A DNA stretch of 56,983 nt from Desulfamplus sp. (GTDB lineage: Bacteria > Desulfobacterota > Desulfobacteria > Desulfobacterales > Desulfobacteraceae). The translations under genes were made by a program, and so were the position numbers. The stretch covers positions 1 through 56,983 of the forward strand of contig JADGBE010000017.1 in assembly GCA_015231615.1 (NCBI GenBank), given 5' to 3'. Shown in pieces: positions 9,133-18,712 of this stretch (positions are counted from its first letter, which is position 1; each line of letters starts with the position of its first letter). A model generated the notes under the pieces. It saw only the letters and a list, made by a program, of their open reading frames with translations, did no database searches and had not been told where the DNA came from.

Positions 9133-9331
9133 TAATATAAATATCCTTTTTCAAATCTGTAAGAACAGCATAAACTTCATCAATAGAGTTTGGGGCAATT
9201 GCAAACCTCACAAGTCCCTCTTTAGTATCAAGAGTTGTGATTACTGCAATTCCATCATAGGCTTCAAAGATAAATTTTAAAAATCCTATTCTGCTTTTAT
9301 CAACTTTGAAAAGTTTATAAATAGTTCTCAT
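9122..9331 (-). CDS. DUF4911 family small protein
   Basis: A small protein of about 69 residues resembling DUF4911, a family found mainly in Desulfobacterota directly beside miaB. Typical features are the FLKFIFEAYDGIAVITTLD segment and the ending in an acidic/lysine-rich helix. Its function is unknown. The position, with 11 nt overlapping the miaB start, suggests a role linked to MiaB or at least obligatory co-expression. The ATG at 9331 has GGA 8 nt upstream; a TTG at 9343 would add four residues. Confidence 0.82.
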   Translation of the reverse strand: MRTIYKLFKVDKSRIGFLKFIFEAYDGIAVITTLDTKEGLVRFAIAPNSIDEVYAVLTDLKKDIYINEL

Positions 9332-9374
9332 TTTTGAATCCAATTTCTTTTTACGAAATAAACTAACTGGAATA

Positions 9375-9836
9375 TTAACGGAGGTTTTTGTAGTCTCTAT
9401 CCATCTCTCGCTGAATATCTTTTTTCTTTATGGTATCTCGCTTATCATAAAGTTTTTTACCTTTGGCAAGTCCTATCTGAACTTTGATTTTACCATTTTT
9501 GAAATAGACCTTTAAAGGGACAATGGTAAAGCCACGTTCTGCAACTTTACCAATTAACTTTTTTATCTCTTTGTTGTGAAGAAGTAATTTTCTGCTCCTT
9601 AAAGGATCGTGGTTATCGTAATAGGCGTTCTGATATGGAGATATGTGCATCTGTTTTAAAAAGACCTCACCATTTTTAACATCTGCATAGGAATCTTTAA
9701 GGTTGATTTTGCCTTGACGTATTGACTTAACCTCTGTTCCAACAAGCACAATACCAGCCTCTATTTCACCAGATATATCAAAATCATGCCTTGCCTTTTT
9801 ATTGGTTGCCACAATTTTTATCTTGTCTGACTCCAT
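9375..9836 (-). CDS. smpB: SsrA-binding protein SmpB
   Basis: Binds tmRNA and brings it to stalled ribosomes for trans-translation. The 153-residue length is typical. Conserved parts are visible: an N-terminal [32 protein letters not shown], the HISPY strand, [10 protein letters not shown], and the basic C-terminal tail [24 protein letters not shown] lies 10 nt before the ATG. No tmRNA gene was recognised in the window. Confidence 0.97.
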   Translation of the reverse strand: MESDKIKIVATNKKARHDFDISGEIEAGIVLVGTEVKSIRQGKINLKDSYADVKNGEVFLKQMHISPYQNAYYDNHDPLRSRKLLLHNKEIKKLIGKVAERGFTIVPLKVYFKNGKIKVQIGLAKGKKLYDKRDTIKKKDIQREMDRDYKNLR

Positions 9837-9980
9837 CTTTATTTATGCTCCTACAAATATTACGTTCACCTTAAAGGTTGTAGGGATTAAGCATGCTTAA
9901 CCCCTACCAGAGAAAATTCCCACTTGTTAGTATATCCACGACTTTCGGCATAAGCTATTTTAGTTTTGCAAAGTTATTTC

Positions 9981-11807
9981 TTAATCAGAAAGAATTTTGC
10001 CATACTTTTCTTTTACAAGATTTACAATATCTGATACCCGCCCCATTTTTATAACTCTATCAACAAACTCTTTAGATTCATCTACATTAAGTCTTGTAAC
10101 CATCTGTCTTATAACAGGAATCGACATTGGGTTCATAGAGAGTTTGGTCAAACCAAGACCCATCAATACAGGTAGATTAAATGGCTCTCCAGCCATCTCA
10201 CCACACATAACAACATCAATATTTTTCTTCCTTGCAGCATTAACAACCATTTGAACCATTCTGATAATAGCAGGATTCATTGGATTATACAGGTGGGCAA
10301 CCTGTCTATTACGCCTATCAATTGCCATTGAATATTGAATAAGATCGTTTGTTCCAATGCTAAAAAAATCTACATATTCTGCAAGGTCTTCTGCAATAAT
10401 TACAGCAGAAGGAACCTCAATCATTATTCCAAGAGGAATATCGCTATTAAACACCTTCTCTTCTTGTTTAAGCTCAATAATGGAACGGGCAATAATCTCT
10501 TTTACCTGAATAATCTCTTCAACACAGGAGATCATAGGAATTAATAGCTTGATATTGCCAAAAGCAGCAGCTCTAAATATTGCCTTTATCTGTGTAATAA
10601 AAATTTCTGGCCTTTTAAGGCAAAATCTTACAGCTCTCAATCCAAGTGCGGGATTCTCCTCATCTATGTTATTTTTCATATATGGAAGAACTTTATCGCC
10701 ATTAATATCAAGAGTTCTAAAGGTTATTGACATGGGAGATAAAAGATCAACAACCTCTTTATATTTATCAAAAAGCTCATCTTCTGACGGAAATCTTTTA
10801 AGATCAATATAGAGAAACTCTGTTCTAAAAAGCCCAACACCTTTTGCTGCATTATCTCTTACAGATACCACTTCTTCTACAAGCTCAATGTTAGCCGTGA
10901 GTTCAAATTTATGACCATCTAAAGTAACTGCTGGAAGATGGCTCTCTCTTGCTCTAATTGCTTGACGCTCTTCATAGATTGCCCTACGTTCTTCATAAGC
11001 AAAGAGTGTATCCTCTTCTGGATTTACAATCAATATGCCAGATATACCATCAACTATAACAATATCATCGTTCTCAACTTTATGGGTTGCATTTCCAAGC
11101 CCCATAACTGCTGGAATGCCAAGTGCTTTTGCTATAATCCCTGTATGTGAATCTTTACCACCACGATCTGTAACAAAACCTTTAATTAATTCAAGTTGAA
11201 TTTGACTTGTATCGGCTGGAGAGAGATCATGGGCAACCAAAATCACCCTTTTATTTATATCTGAGATTTTAATATCTTGGGCACCAATAAGATGACGCAT
11301 AACCTGTTCTGATACCTGAACAATGTCGGTTACTCTTGATTTAAGGTAAGGGTCGCTTAACTTCATAAACATATGCTTTACATGACGTAATACTTTTTTT
11401 AATGCCCATTCTGCATTTATCTTTTCTACTTTTATGGTATCAATAGTTTTTCCATAAAGCATCTTATCTTTAAAAAGAGCTAAATGAGCCTCAAGAATGT
11501 CAATCTGATGGCTAAAATCACTATTTAGAGAATTTATTACTGAAGAGTAGTCATCGCTTGCCCGCTTAACAGCATTTTTAAAACGGTTAATCTCTGCTGG
11601 AACATCATCTTCTAAGACAGGGTATCTCTTAACAAGATCAACACCTTCACGATCAACTATATATGCCTTTCCAATACATATACCGGGAGAACCACCAATG
11701 CCTTTTATAACGATCTCCTCTTTTGGAGATAAACCAGAAGAGACACCACCATTTTTTTTTATCATAATATTCTCTTTTTGAATCAGTTCTTTTTGAGATT
11801 TACTCAT
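9981..11807 (-). CDS. ptsI: PTS enzyme I (PEP-protein phosphotransferase)
   Basis: Autophosphorylates with PEP and transfers the phosphate to HPr. The swivelling phospho-His domain is shown by DRGGKDSHTGIIAKALGIPAV (active His near residue 223), and the PEP-binding TIM barrel by LFRTEFLY, IMIEVPSAV, FFSIGTNDLIQY and the catalytic Cys in MCGEMAGEP. No GAF domain is present, so this is the ordinary rather than the nitrogen-type (PtsP) architecture, with a short extension before the EI domain. The ATG at 11807 has GGAG about 10 nt upstream and overlaps the ptsH stop by 8 nt; a TTG at 11822 is less likely. No EIIA, EIIB or EIIC gene is seen in the window. Confidence 0.95.
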   Translation of the reverse strand: MSKSQKELIQKENIMIKKNGGVSSGLSPKEEIVIKGIGGSPGICIGKAYIVDREGVDLVKRYPVLEDDVPAEINRFKNAVKRASDDYSSVINSLNSDFSHQIDILEAHLALFKDKMLYGKTIDTIKVEKINAEWALKKVLRHVKHMFMKLSDPYLKSRVTDIVQVSEQVMRHLIGAQDIKISDINKRVILVAHDLSPADTSQIQLELIKGFVTDRGGKDSHTGIIAKALGIPAVMGLGNATHKVENDDIVIVDGISGILIVNPEEDTLFAYEERRAIYEERQAIRARESHLPAVTLDGHKFELTANIELVEEVVSVRDNAAKGVGLFRTEFLYIDLKRFPSEDELFDKYKEVVDLLSPMSITFRTLDINGDKVLPYMKNNIDEENPALGLRAVRFCLKRPEIFITQIKAIFRAAAFGNIKLLIPMISCVEEIIQVKEIIARSIIELKQEEKVFNSDIPLGIMIEVPSAVIIAEDLAEYVDFFSIGTNDLIQYSMAIDRRNRQVAHLYNPMNPAIIRMVQMVVNAARKKNIDVVMCGEMAGEPFNLPVLMGLGLTKLSMNPMSIPVIRQMVTRLNVDESKEFVDRVIKMGRVSDIVNLVKEKYGKILSD

Positions 11808-12084
11808 TGGTATCTTCTCCAAAACCAGATTGAAAAAACTCTGCTATAGTATCAAGCAACTGAATATCGTTCTGTGAATCAGCCTCTAAAATAAGAGTTT
11901 TTCCTTTTTTGCCGTTGATCGTCAAAATATCAATGACACTTGAGGCATCAGCTCTGTTATTGCCATCAATTATCCATACATTGCTTTGTGCATTTCTGAT
12001 AATCTTTGCAATCATTGAGGCAGGTCTTGCATGAAGCCCAAGACTGTTTTTAACTATAACTTTACGAATTCTATTATTATTCAA
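11800..12084 (-). CDS. ptsH: Phosphocarrier protein HPr
   Basis: A 94-residue HPr. The phosphorylated His is in NSLGLHARPAS and a Ser corresponding to the regulatory Ser-46 is in ADASSVIDIL. The C-terminal extension FQSGFGEDTNE overlaps the ptsI start. The only usable start is TTG at 12084, two codons after an in-frame stop, with no clear Shine-Dalgarno, so translation may be modest. A good sigma-70-type promoter lies about 85 nt upstream (12168-12196). The presence of the Ser-46 site hints at HPr-kinase control, but no hprK is in view. Confidence 0.94.
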   Translation of the reverse strand: MNNNRIRKVIVKNSLGLHARPASMIAKIIRNAQSNVWIIDGNNRADASSVIDILTINGKKGKTLILEADSQNDIQLLDTIAEFFQSGFGEDTNE

Positions 12085-12167
12085 TTTAGATTATTTTGGC
12101 TATGAATTTTAGATTATGAAATGTTATTGACTCTTAATCTTTTTCTCTATCTTATTTTTAGCCAAAC

Positions 12168-12196
12168 ACAATAGCTTTTCATGTGTAAAATGTCAA
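12168..12196 (-). promoter_or_regulatory. Sigma-70-type promoter for ptsHI
   Basis: On the minus strand a consensus TTGACA (12191-12196) is followed after exactly 17 nt by TATTGT (12168-12173). The start of ptsH is about 85 nt downstream. It separates ptsHI from the PilZ gene. The remaining gap up to 12353 is AT-rich with no clear terminator. Confidence 0.7.
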
Positions 12197-12353
12197 TGAA
12201 TTGTAATATTAGGCGGGATTTATAGCAAAAAAGAAGGTTGTCTTATAGGTATGAAATAATATTTTACAATTAAGATTATACCATGCTCGTTTATAAGTTG
12301 AGTTTTACATATAGAAAAGTTAAATTTGTTCCCGTTTGAATTATAAAAATATT

Positions 12354-13682
12354 TTAAGGCTTAATAGTTGATAGATATTTTAGAATAGCTTTTTGGGTGG
12401 CTTCTGACACTTCAGTAAACTGAATGCCATATAAAACAGTAAGTTCCTTTTTCTTAACATTTTTAATGAGACCTGAAATACTATAAATATCAACATCTCC
12501 GGGGAGAGAGAATTCAATTTTAACATTATCATCTGCTCTTGCAATGTAGTTCCTTTCTGTAGGTTGATATACAATTTCAATTCCGCAACCTTGTGGATTT
12601 ATATCACAGATAATAGACTCTTTACCCGCCCCTTTGAAATGAAAAGTTGAAGGTAGTTTGCATGTTACTCTTATGTTTGTTCTTAGTCCCTTTATACTAA
12701 CAGATTTTGGGTATTCAAGCACAACTGCCCTGATAGGTTTAGTAAGATTTTCAATTATAGCAGATGAAAAAGAGAAGATTTGACCATTAAAAACAGATTC
12801 AATAGAGATTTTATTTCCAGTAAAGAGTTTAGGTTTTATTGTTGTATAAGGGGCTGGGTGGGTGATAATAAGATACTCATATTTTTGTGTTCCAACAAAG
12901 TTTGCAGTAATAGGTATTGCAATTCCTTCTATTTTCAAATTTAAGTTTGTACCGCTCTCAATATTTATATCTACATCTTTGTCAGAATAGACTTGACTCA
13001 TACTATAGTTTTTATCTTTGCTTTTCCCTTTCTCTAAAGAGTCTTTTTCACCAGATGGAGTTTCATCAACTTTATTACCACCATCTTCTTCCTTTGAGAT
13101 AAAATTTTCAGGTGGTGGAGTATATTTATTATTCTTTGCATCTTTTAAAACTGTAATAAGCTCTTGGGAGATTTTATATTTATCTTTATACTCTTTTTCT
13201 TGCGGTTTGAATGATTGAATTCTCTCCATATACTCATCTTTTGAAATTACACCTACCTCAAGAAGTTTTGCCTCTTGCTGAATATTTTTCTTTATTTCAG
13301 TAAACTTTTCTGCAGCCTCCTTTTTATCTTCAATATAAGATTCTATTCTTCTGTCAATCTCATCTGATAGTTTCTTTAGACCCGGAGTATGTTTGTCTAA
13401 AAATGATCTATATTGCTCATGTAAAGAGGCAAATCTATCCTCTGCAATATGCTCTTTGGTCTCTAATAGCTTATCAAGTTTTGTTTGTACTGTTTGAATA
13501 GCTAAGAATGTGTCGCAATACTTTTTTGATAAACCATAGACATCAATTTGAACCATAGAATTAGATTGTTCTGTTAAAGCTGACGAATTTTGTCCCTGTG
13601 GAGAACTCTCGGACTCATCGTTTTTTTTGCTAAACATATTTGTAAGTGGTTTAAAAAGAGATTTCATAATTTTATTAGACAC
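12354..13682 (-). CDS. PilZ-domain protein with N-terminal coiled coil
   Basis: A 442-residue cytoplasmic protein. Residues 50-190 are helical and charged (coiled coil), followed by a Pro/Ser/Gly-rich linker, then a YcgR-like beta domain and a C-terminal PilZ domain. The PilZ ligand motif RxxxR is present (LRTNIRVTC). The second motif D/NxSxxG reads DINPQG, with Asn in place of Ser, so c-di-GMP binding is likely but not certain. The domain order YcgR_N-PilZ suggests a flagellar or surface-motility effector. The GTG at 13682 has its AAGG too close; an ATG at 13667 is an equally good start. It lies 20 bp after the adenylate cyclase gene and is probably in the same operon. Confidence 0.8.
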   Translation of the reverse strand: MSNKIMKSLFKPLTNMFSKKNDESESSPQGQNSSALTEQSNSMVQIDVYGLSKKYCDTFLAIQTVQTKLDKLLETKEHIAEDRFASLHEQYRSFLDKHTPGLKKLSDEIDRRIESYIEDKKEAAEKFTEIKKNIQQEAKLLEVGVISKDEYMERIQSFKPQEKEYKDKYKISQELITVLKDAKNNKYTPPPENFISKEEDGGNKVDETPSGEKDSLEKGKSKDKNYSMSQVYSDKDVDINIESGTNLNLKIEGIAIPITANFVGTQKYEYLIITHPAPYTTIKPKLFTGNKISIESVFNGQIFSFSSAIIENLTKPIRAVVLEYPKSVSIKGLRTNIRVTCKLPSTFHFKGAGKESIICDINPQGCGIEIVYQPTERNYIARADDNVKIEFSLPGDVDIYSISGLIKNVKKKELTVLYGIQFTEVSEATQKAILKYLSTIKP

Positions 13683-13702
13683 CTTTTTAGATAATCGCTA
13701 AT

Positions 13703-16700
13703 TTATGAATACGATAATATTTTAAGTTTTGTAGGCATGGACGAAAGTTGAAGATTGTTTTGGACTCTCTTTTCAACATCAACGGCTGTCTTTAAGCCAA
13801 CACCGTCATTAAATAGGTTGCAAAACATCTCTCCCCAGCTATTTCTGTAAATAACGCTCCACTCTGTTATTGTCTTTGCATCTCTTGGAACAGTGAAGTT
13901 AAGAGATATAAACATTGAAGTAATTATGCTCTTAGAACATAGTTCATCATTTGTTATCTCTCTTTTAAGATCATCGGTAAAGCAATCGTACATTGAGTGA
14001 AGAAGTAGCCTAATATCGTTGGACTTAACAAATGTTGGATTTGGGGCAAGTTTAATGTGATTATCTTTTACATAAAGTTGATTGTGAATAAGCCACGCCC
14101 CAAGCTCTTCAATGCTTGCTGCTCTTTTTAACATCTCATTTTGCTCACTACCGCTTTTTTTGTCTCGCCATTTGTGCATTAAAAGCCATTTTTGATTATT
14201 CTTTGTATCATCACTGTATGCCAAACTCAAGCCGCTTGAAAGACCGCTTTTTGAGACTAAAAGAAGCGTCTCAACCTTACTCTTCTCATCCATACTGAAC
14301 TGCACTACCATCTTACGCCCTAAGATAGTTCTATCTCTTGGTGTTAAAAGAGATTCTTTTTCATAAGATGAGTCAGAAGTTGTCCATAGCCTTCTGCACT
14401 GCTTATATGTTTGCACCATATATTGCCTGATTTTAACACTTTCACTCGCAATTTTTTGATATGACCAATTTTTAAAATCACCCGCATCAAAGACCTCTTC
14501 AGTTATCCAGCCCCACTCGTCCATACATCTTTTTATAAGAATCTCTTTTAATCCAAATGCACTTTTTTTAAACTCTTTTTCGTCTGTAATACCAACCTTT
14601 GAAAAGAAACACGATTGAACAAATTTAGCAAAAGGATGTTTTTCATCAATTTTTTTATAGTATGCAACAAGGCTATTAAGTAAAAGATAGTATGGATCAG
14701 ATTTAGGAAAATTAAATGCTAAACTTGGATTCATCCACTCTTTTTTAAATTCATTGCACAAAAGCATTCTCTCTCTCTTGTTTCCATAGATATACTTTTC
14801 AAGTAAACCCATTTTCAATACAGACTTAAAAGGGCTTTTTAGATATTTAAACATTTGCCAGACTGAAGCACCAAAATACTCCCCAGTAGGAATATCATGA
14901 ATATCTCCAAAATCAATAAACCTCCCTTTTGTTGGATTAGGGCATACTCGAATAAATAGATCGTAATAGTAATTTTTACTAACCTCAACTGGAAGGGTTG
15001 CCCAAAATGGAAGTTTACCAGCTAAATGGATCATAGTTCTGTAGAACTCCTCTTTAAGGAGTCTTCCCTGTGCAGAGCCTGAACTTTCACTGTCAGAACC
15101 TCCAAAATCTGACCTTTTTGCCTTCTCAATATCTACAATAAAAAAGTGAATCTCTGTTCTAAATTCATCTTTAGCCCATTTTTCAATTGCATCAAGTTTT
15201 TTTCGTAGCATGTTGAGCTTATCATGATCAAAAAGCTCCTCCCTAATACAGACCCAATAGTCAATGTCAGAACCAGCAGTATGGGCAATTGAACCAATGC
15301 TTCCCATAGTAAATAGGGCATCAATGTAGCAGAATGGTCTCTCAATAAACACAATTCCATCTTTATAAATATATCTCTTATCAAAATATTTTTTACAGAT
15401 TTTTTGAGTTTCACTATTAGGAAGATAACCAGATATACCATGAGGTATATCTAAATTCTGAATACCAGCGGGTTTGCCATCTAATCTAACAATCCCATCA
15501 ACTTCAATAAGTTTTGCAAGTGCTGGATTTCTTGCTGACGGGGTGTAAAGGTCTATATTTTCATGGATAAGAAGTGGGATAAGCTCAAACAGATCAGCTT
15601 GCTCTGGTAAAAATAGATCAAATGCAGAGATAACTGAATATCTGTTTTTTAGCACAAACATATTCTTTCCACGCTGAATAAGCTCTGTAAAAATAAGCAT
15701 TCTAATCTCATTCATAAGCGACTTATCTTGAGATATAGCAACCAACTCATTATTTATATCGTTGATAGATAGCTCAATAATTCTGTGAAATAGCTCTGAG
15801 AGTTCAATTTCTGCCCGTGAAAGTGTATGGAGAGAGAATCGACAAAATTTGCCTACTGCACCTGAAAAATCTGTCTTCTCGAGCTTTGTATCAGAAAATG
15901 TTACCATAGAAATTTGAGAACAGACAAATGTTGCCCCAGAGAGATCAGTTTCTGAAAAAGATGTTTTAACAATGGTAGAGTTAGCAAAGATAGCTTCGCT
16001 CATATCAGATAACTTAAAGCTACTGTTTAGAAAAGATGCCCCTGTAAAGTTGCATCCACTAAAGTTAGCCCCAGTAGCTACAACATCAATAAAGACTGAA
16101 TTTTCAAAAGATGTATTGATAAATGAAGTGCCACTCATCTTAACATTATAAAAAAAGGTCTTGTTAAATGAACAGTTTTCAAATGTCGAAAGAGAGAGAT
16201 CAACCTCTTTTATTATAGAGTTTGTAAATATTCCGGGAGATAAAAATATAGATGAAGAGAGATCAACATCTTCAATAACCTCCTCCCTAAGATCAACTCC
16301 TTCAGGTGATGACGCATCTTTTAATCGAGCTATTTTTTTCTCAAGAGTTGTTGTAAAGAGATTTTTAAAAAAACCTCCTTTCTCTTTTTTTATTTTAACA
16401 GGTGTCGATGAGGAGATAAGTTGATCAAATTGACGCTTCAGTTCATTTTTTTCTTCTGCAAGAGAGTTGTTTATCTTTTCAATAAGGTTTGTAAGTGCAT
16501 TTTTTATATTTGGGTCAGGGTGGTTTATATAAGTTTCAAATATTTTAAGTACTCTTTCTGGTCTTTTACGGATCATGCCGCAGATCAATGCTTTTTCAAT
16601 ATCACTATTTTGAAAAAGCGATCCAGTTAGCTCTTCTGCCATATCTTGAATAAAGCAGAAAGAAAACCTTGAAAAAAAGGCTATCTCATCAAGGATGAGT

Positions 16701-17767
16701 GGCATTAATTGAGGTATATCTCTATTAACTCGCCCGATCAATTCATTCAAAATTGATCTTTTCTCAAAAATAGATTGCTTATCAGATGTTCTATTGGAAG
16801 GGTAAGGTGAGTTACTACTACGAGATATAACAGCAGCTCGAGATATAACAGCAGCCTTAAATATATCAATTGAGTCAGTAAGAGCTAATGATGGGCTACA
16901 TAGAATATCCATAAGAGTGTCTGTCAAAACAGCATAAGTTCCTTCAGCAGATCGTTCAATAATTTTGAATGCTGTTCGTCGAACCTTAATCGATCTATCA
17001 CTTTTAACTATTCTTAAAAGTCTTGAAGGGTTAATAACAGGCAAAAGCATTGCCAATGCTTTTAGGGCATCTGTTCTTTCATTATCAGAATTTTCTTCGT
17101 TATTTAGATATTTTCCAATAATGGTTTCAGGATCATCTGGCTCTTTAGTATTATAGCAATTTCTAAGAGATGGCTTTATGTTTTCAAGAAAAATATCTGC
17201 TGGAATCTCCATGTCAAAAAGATCAGCGTAAAATTTTAAAACAGCCCTTTGATTTGTAATATCTTTAATAATTTTTACAAACTGCTCTGCATATTCTCGT
17301 CTAACCGAAGGAGGTGAGGCAAGGTATTGATTTACTAATGTTAAACGACATTGTTCATCAAGCGAATTAACAATACCAATGATTGTCTGTATTGGAAACA
17401 CTTTGCTTTGACAAAGTTTCCAAGCATAAAAAGGACCTCTTCCACCAGATTCAAGAAGAATTTGAAGATATAGTTTTAACTCGGCTGATGGAATATTATC
17501 ATGGATATTTCTATAAACATGGACTGATAACAAAGCAGATGCAAGAAGCCCTTTTTGTTTATCACCAGATTCAAGTCCATATTTTATATCTTCTTGTAAT
17601 TTGTTAAGAACAGATTTCGCTTTGTTCCTAACTGAAAGATGAAATGAGGTAAGGCCAGCCATCACGGCTTTTATTCCATCAGCAATAGGTATATCAAGGG
17701 CATTAGATAGCCACTCAAGCTGCTGATTAGCATCAGCATGACTCCAATCTCTTTCAAATAAAGCCAT
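13703..17767 (-). CDS. cyaA: Class I adenylate cyclase fused to HEAT and pentapeptide repeats
   Basis: A 1354-residue protein. Residues about 1-455 form HEAT-like helical repeats, 490-650 form pentapeptide repeats (A/N-x-F/L pattern such as SGATFVCSQISMVTFSDTKL), and about 670-1340 match the class I (enterobacterial-type) adenylate cyclase. The nucleotidyltransferase signature GSIGSIAHTAGSDIDYW with its metal-binding Asp pair is at about residues 823-839, preceded by the LLIHENIDLYTP region. The product would be cAMP. E. coli CyaA has about 848 residues and lacks these repeats, so about 650 residues of scaffold have been added at the N-terminus. An 18-bp tandem duplication gives AAVISRAAVISRSS near residue 308. 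PilZ and PTS genes lie downstream and sensor genes upstream. Confidence 0.88.
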   Translation of the reverse strand: MALFERDWSHADANQQLEWLSNALDIPIADGIKAVMAGLTSFHLSVRNKAKSVLNKLQEDIKYGLESGDKQKGLLASALLSVHVYRNIHDNIPSAELKLYLQILLESGGRGPFYAWKLCQSKVFPIQTIIGIVNSLDEQCRLTLVNQYLASPPSVRREYAEQFVKIIKDITNQRAVLKFYADLFDMEIPADIFLENIKPSLRNCYNTKEPDDPETIIGKYLNNEENSDNERTDALKALAMLLPVINPSRLLRIVKSDRSIKVRRTAFKIIERSAEGTYAVLTDTLMDILCSPSLALTDSIDIFKAAVISRAAVISRSSNSPYPSNRTSDKQSIFEKRSILNELIGRVNRDIPQLMPLILDEIAFFSRFSFCFIQDMAEELTGSLFQNSDIEKALICGMIRKRPERVLKIFETYINHPDPNIKNALTNLIEKINNSLAEEKNELKRQFDQLISSSTPVKIKKEKGGFFKNLFTTTLEKKIARLKDASSPEGVDLREEVIEDVDLSSSIFLSPGIFTNSIIKEVDLSLSTFENCSFNKTFFYNVKMSGTSFINTSFENSVFIDVVATGANFSGCNFTGASFLNSSFKLSDMSEAIFANSTIVKTSFSETDLSGATFVCSQISMVTFSDTKLEKTDFSGAVGKFCRFSLHTLSRAEIELSELFHRIIELSINDINNELVAISQDKSLMNEIRMLIFTELIQRGKNMFVLKNRYSVISAFDLFLPEQADLFELIPLLIHENIDLYTPSARNPALAKLIEVDGIVRLDGKPAGIQNLDIPHGISGYLPNSETQKICKKYFDKRYIYKDGIVFIERPFCYIDALFTMGSIGSIAHTAGSDIDYWVCIREELFDHDKLNMLRKKLDAIEKWAKDEFRTEIHFFIVDIEKAKRSDFGGSDSESSGSAQGRLLKEEFYRTMIHLAGKLPFWATLPVEVSKNYYYDLFIRVCPNPTKGRFIDFGDIHDIPTGEYFGASVWQMFKYLKSPFKSVLKMGLLEKYIYGNKRERMLLCNEFKKEWMNPSLAFNFPKSDPYYLLLNSLVAYYKKIDEKHPFAKFVQSCFFSKVGITDEKEFKKSAFGLKEILIKRCMDEWGWITEEVFDAGDFKNWSYQKIASESVKIRQYMVQTYKQCRRLWTTSDSSYEKESLLTPRDRTILGRKMVVQFSMDEKSKVETLLLVSKSGLSSGLSLAYSDDTKNNQKWLLMHKWRDKKSGSEQNEMLKRAASIEELGAWLIHNQLYVKDNHIKLAPNPTFVKSNDIRLLLHSMYDCFTDDLKREITNDELCSKSIITSMFISLNFTVPRDAKTITEWSVIYRNSWGEMFCNLFNDGVGLKTAVDVEKRVQNNLQLSSMPTKLKILSYS
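16821..16856. repeat. 18-bp tandem duplication in cyaA
   Basis: Two adjacent copies of CGAGATATAACAGCAGCT, differing only at the last base, encode AVISRA-type hexapeptides. The duplication keeps the frame and lies in a non-conserved loop of the HEAT region. Confidence 0.9.
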
Positions 17768-17856
17768 ATTAATCTTTAATATTTGTTTGGTTACTCTATT
17801 TTAGATAGATGTTTAAAAAATTTAAGTTCACGAATGTTCATTCAAGAATAGGATGC

Positions 17857-18579
17857 CTATTCAGAATATATGTCATAATCTGGATAGTATTTTTTTGCAC
17901 AGCTTTTACAGATACTATGGCTAAATTGTGCTTCTGAATGTCTTTGAATATACTCCTCCATCTGCTGCCAATATCCCTTGTCATCTCGTATGCTTTTACA
18001 GTGCATACATATAGGTAATAAACCGCTTAATGTTTTTATCTCGGCAAGAGCATGTTCAAGATTTTCTTTTTCCTTTCTAAGCTGGCTTTCTGTATCCTTG
18101 ATTCTCTGGTGTCTTCTTGCGTTTTCTATTGCAAGGGCACAAACTTCAATTATTGACATTGTAAGATTAAGATAATGCTCCTTATATTCAGGAAAACTTA
18201 TCTCATCAATTTCAATAACTCCAAGTTTGTTATCTTTATAATTTAACGATACCCTGAAGCCTTTATTAGATTCTGTCCATTCATATTTTTTGTTAAAATT
18301 TGAAAGACGGCTTTTAATTGCATCGTCCTCTTCTTCCATTGAAGGTATTAAAGAGTATAGTTTTTCAGGCTTATCCTTTTGTAAGGAGATATAAAATGCT
18401 TTTGCTGGTGAAAAAAGAGTTTGAAATACATTAAGGATACTTTCAACTGCCTCTTTCTCTGTCTCTGAATGTATGATCTGTGCCAGAAGGTCAAATGTCA
18501 TGGCATATTCAGAAACTTGCCTTCTGGCAATTTCAAGCTCAATATTCGGTGTTGTTATCCCTTTATCGTCAATTAACAA
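17857..18579 (-). CDS. GAF-like sensor with coiled coil and Cys4 C-terminal module
   Basis: A 240-residue cytoplasmic protein without membrane segments. Residues about 20-155 look like a GAF domain, about 155-190 a coiled coil, and the rest a short module reading LPICMHCKSIRDDKGYWQQM, then ICKSCAKKYYPDY. This module (CxxC ... CxxC) is often found at the C-terminus of response-regulator and PAS/GAF proteins and may bind zinc. No output enzyme is present, so it probably acts through a partner. Starts at TTG with a good AGGGG ribosome site. It lies directly ahead of the adenylate cyclase gene (89 bp), which makes it a candidate regulator of the cyclase. Confidence 0.75.
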   Translation of the reverse strand: MLIDDKGITTPNIELEIARRQVSEYAMTFDLLAQIIHSETEKEAVESILNVFQTLFSPAKAFYISLQKDKPEKLYSLIPSMEEEDDAIKSRLSNFNKKYEWTESNKGFRVSLNYKDNKLGVIEIDEISFPEYKEHYLNLTMSIIEVCALAIENARRHQRIKDTESQLRKEKENLEHALAEIKTLSGLLPICMHCKSIRDDKGYWQQMEEYIQRHSEAQFSHSICKSCAKKYYPDYDIYSE

Positions 18580-18627
18580 ATTAATCCCCTAAATCCAATT
18601 GTCTTAAAATTTTAATAATGCCTGATA

Positions 18628-18703
18628 GCCCCTCCCCAACCATCCCCAAGGGGATGGAGTTATATTATCCCCCTCTCCCAAGGATAGGGGTTAGGGGTGA
18701 GGC
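18628..18703. repeat. GC-rich interspersed repeat, copy 1 (intergenic)
   Basis: A 76-bp C-rich then G-rich element starting GCCCCTCCCCAACC and ending GGGGTGAGGC, with internal smaller inverted repeats (CATCCCC/GGGGATG). The same type of element, slightly diverged, occurs at 25095-25174. It lies between the UroD methyltransferase gene and the GAF gene and could form a long hairpin in the transcript. Confidence 0.85.
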
Positions 18704-18712
18704 GAAGTAATA

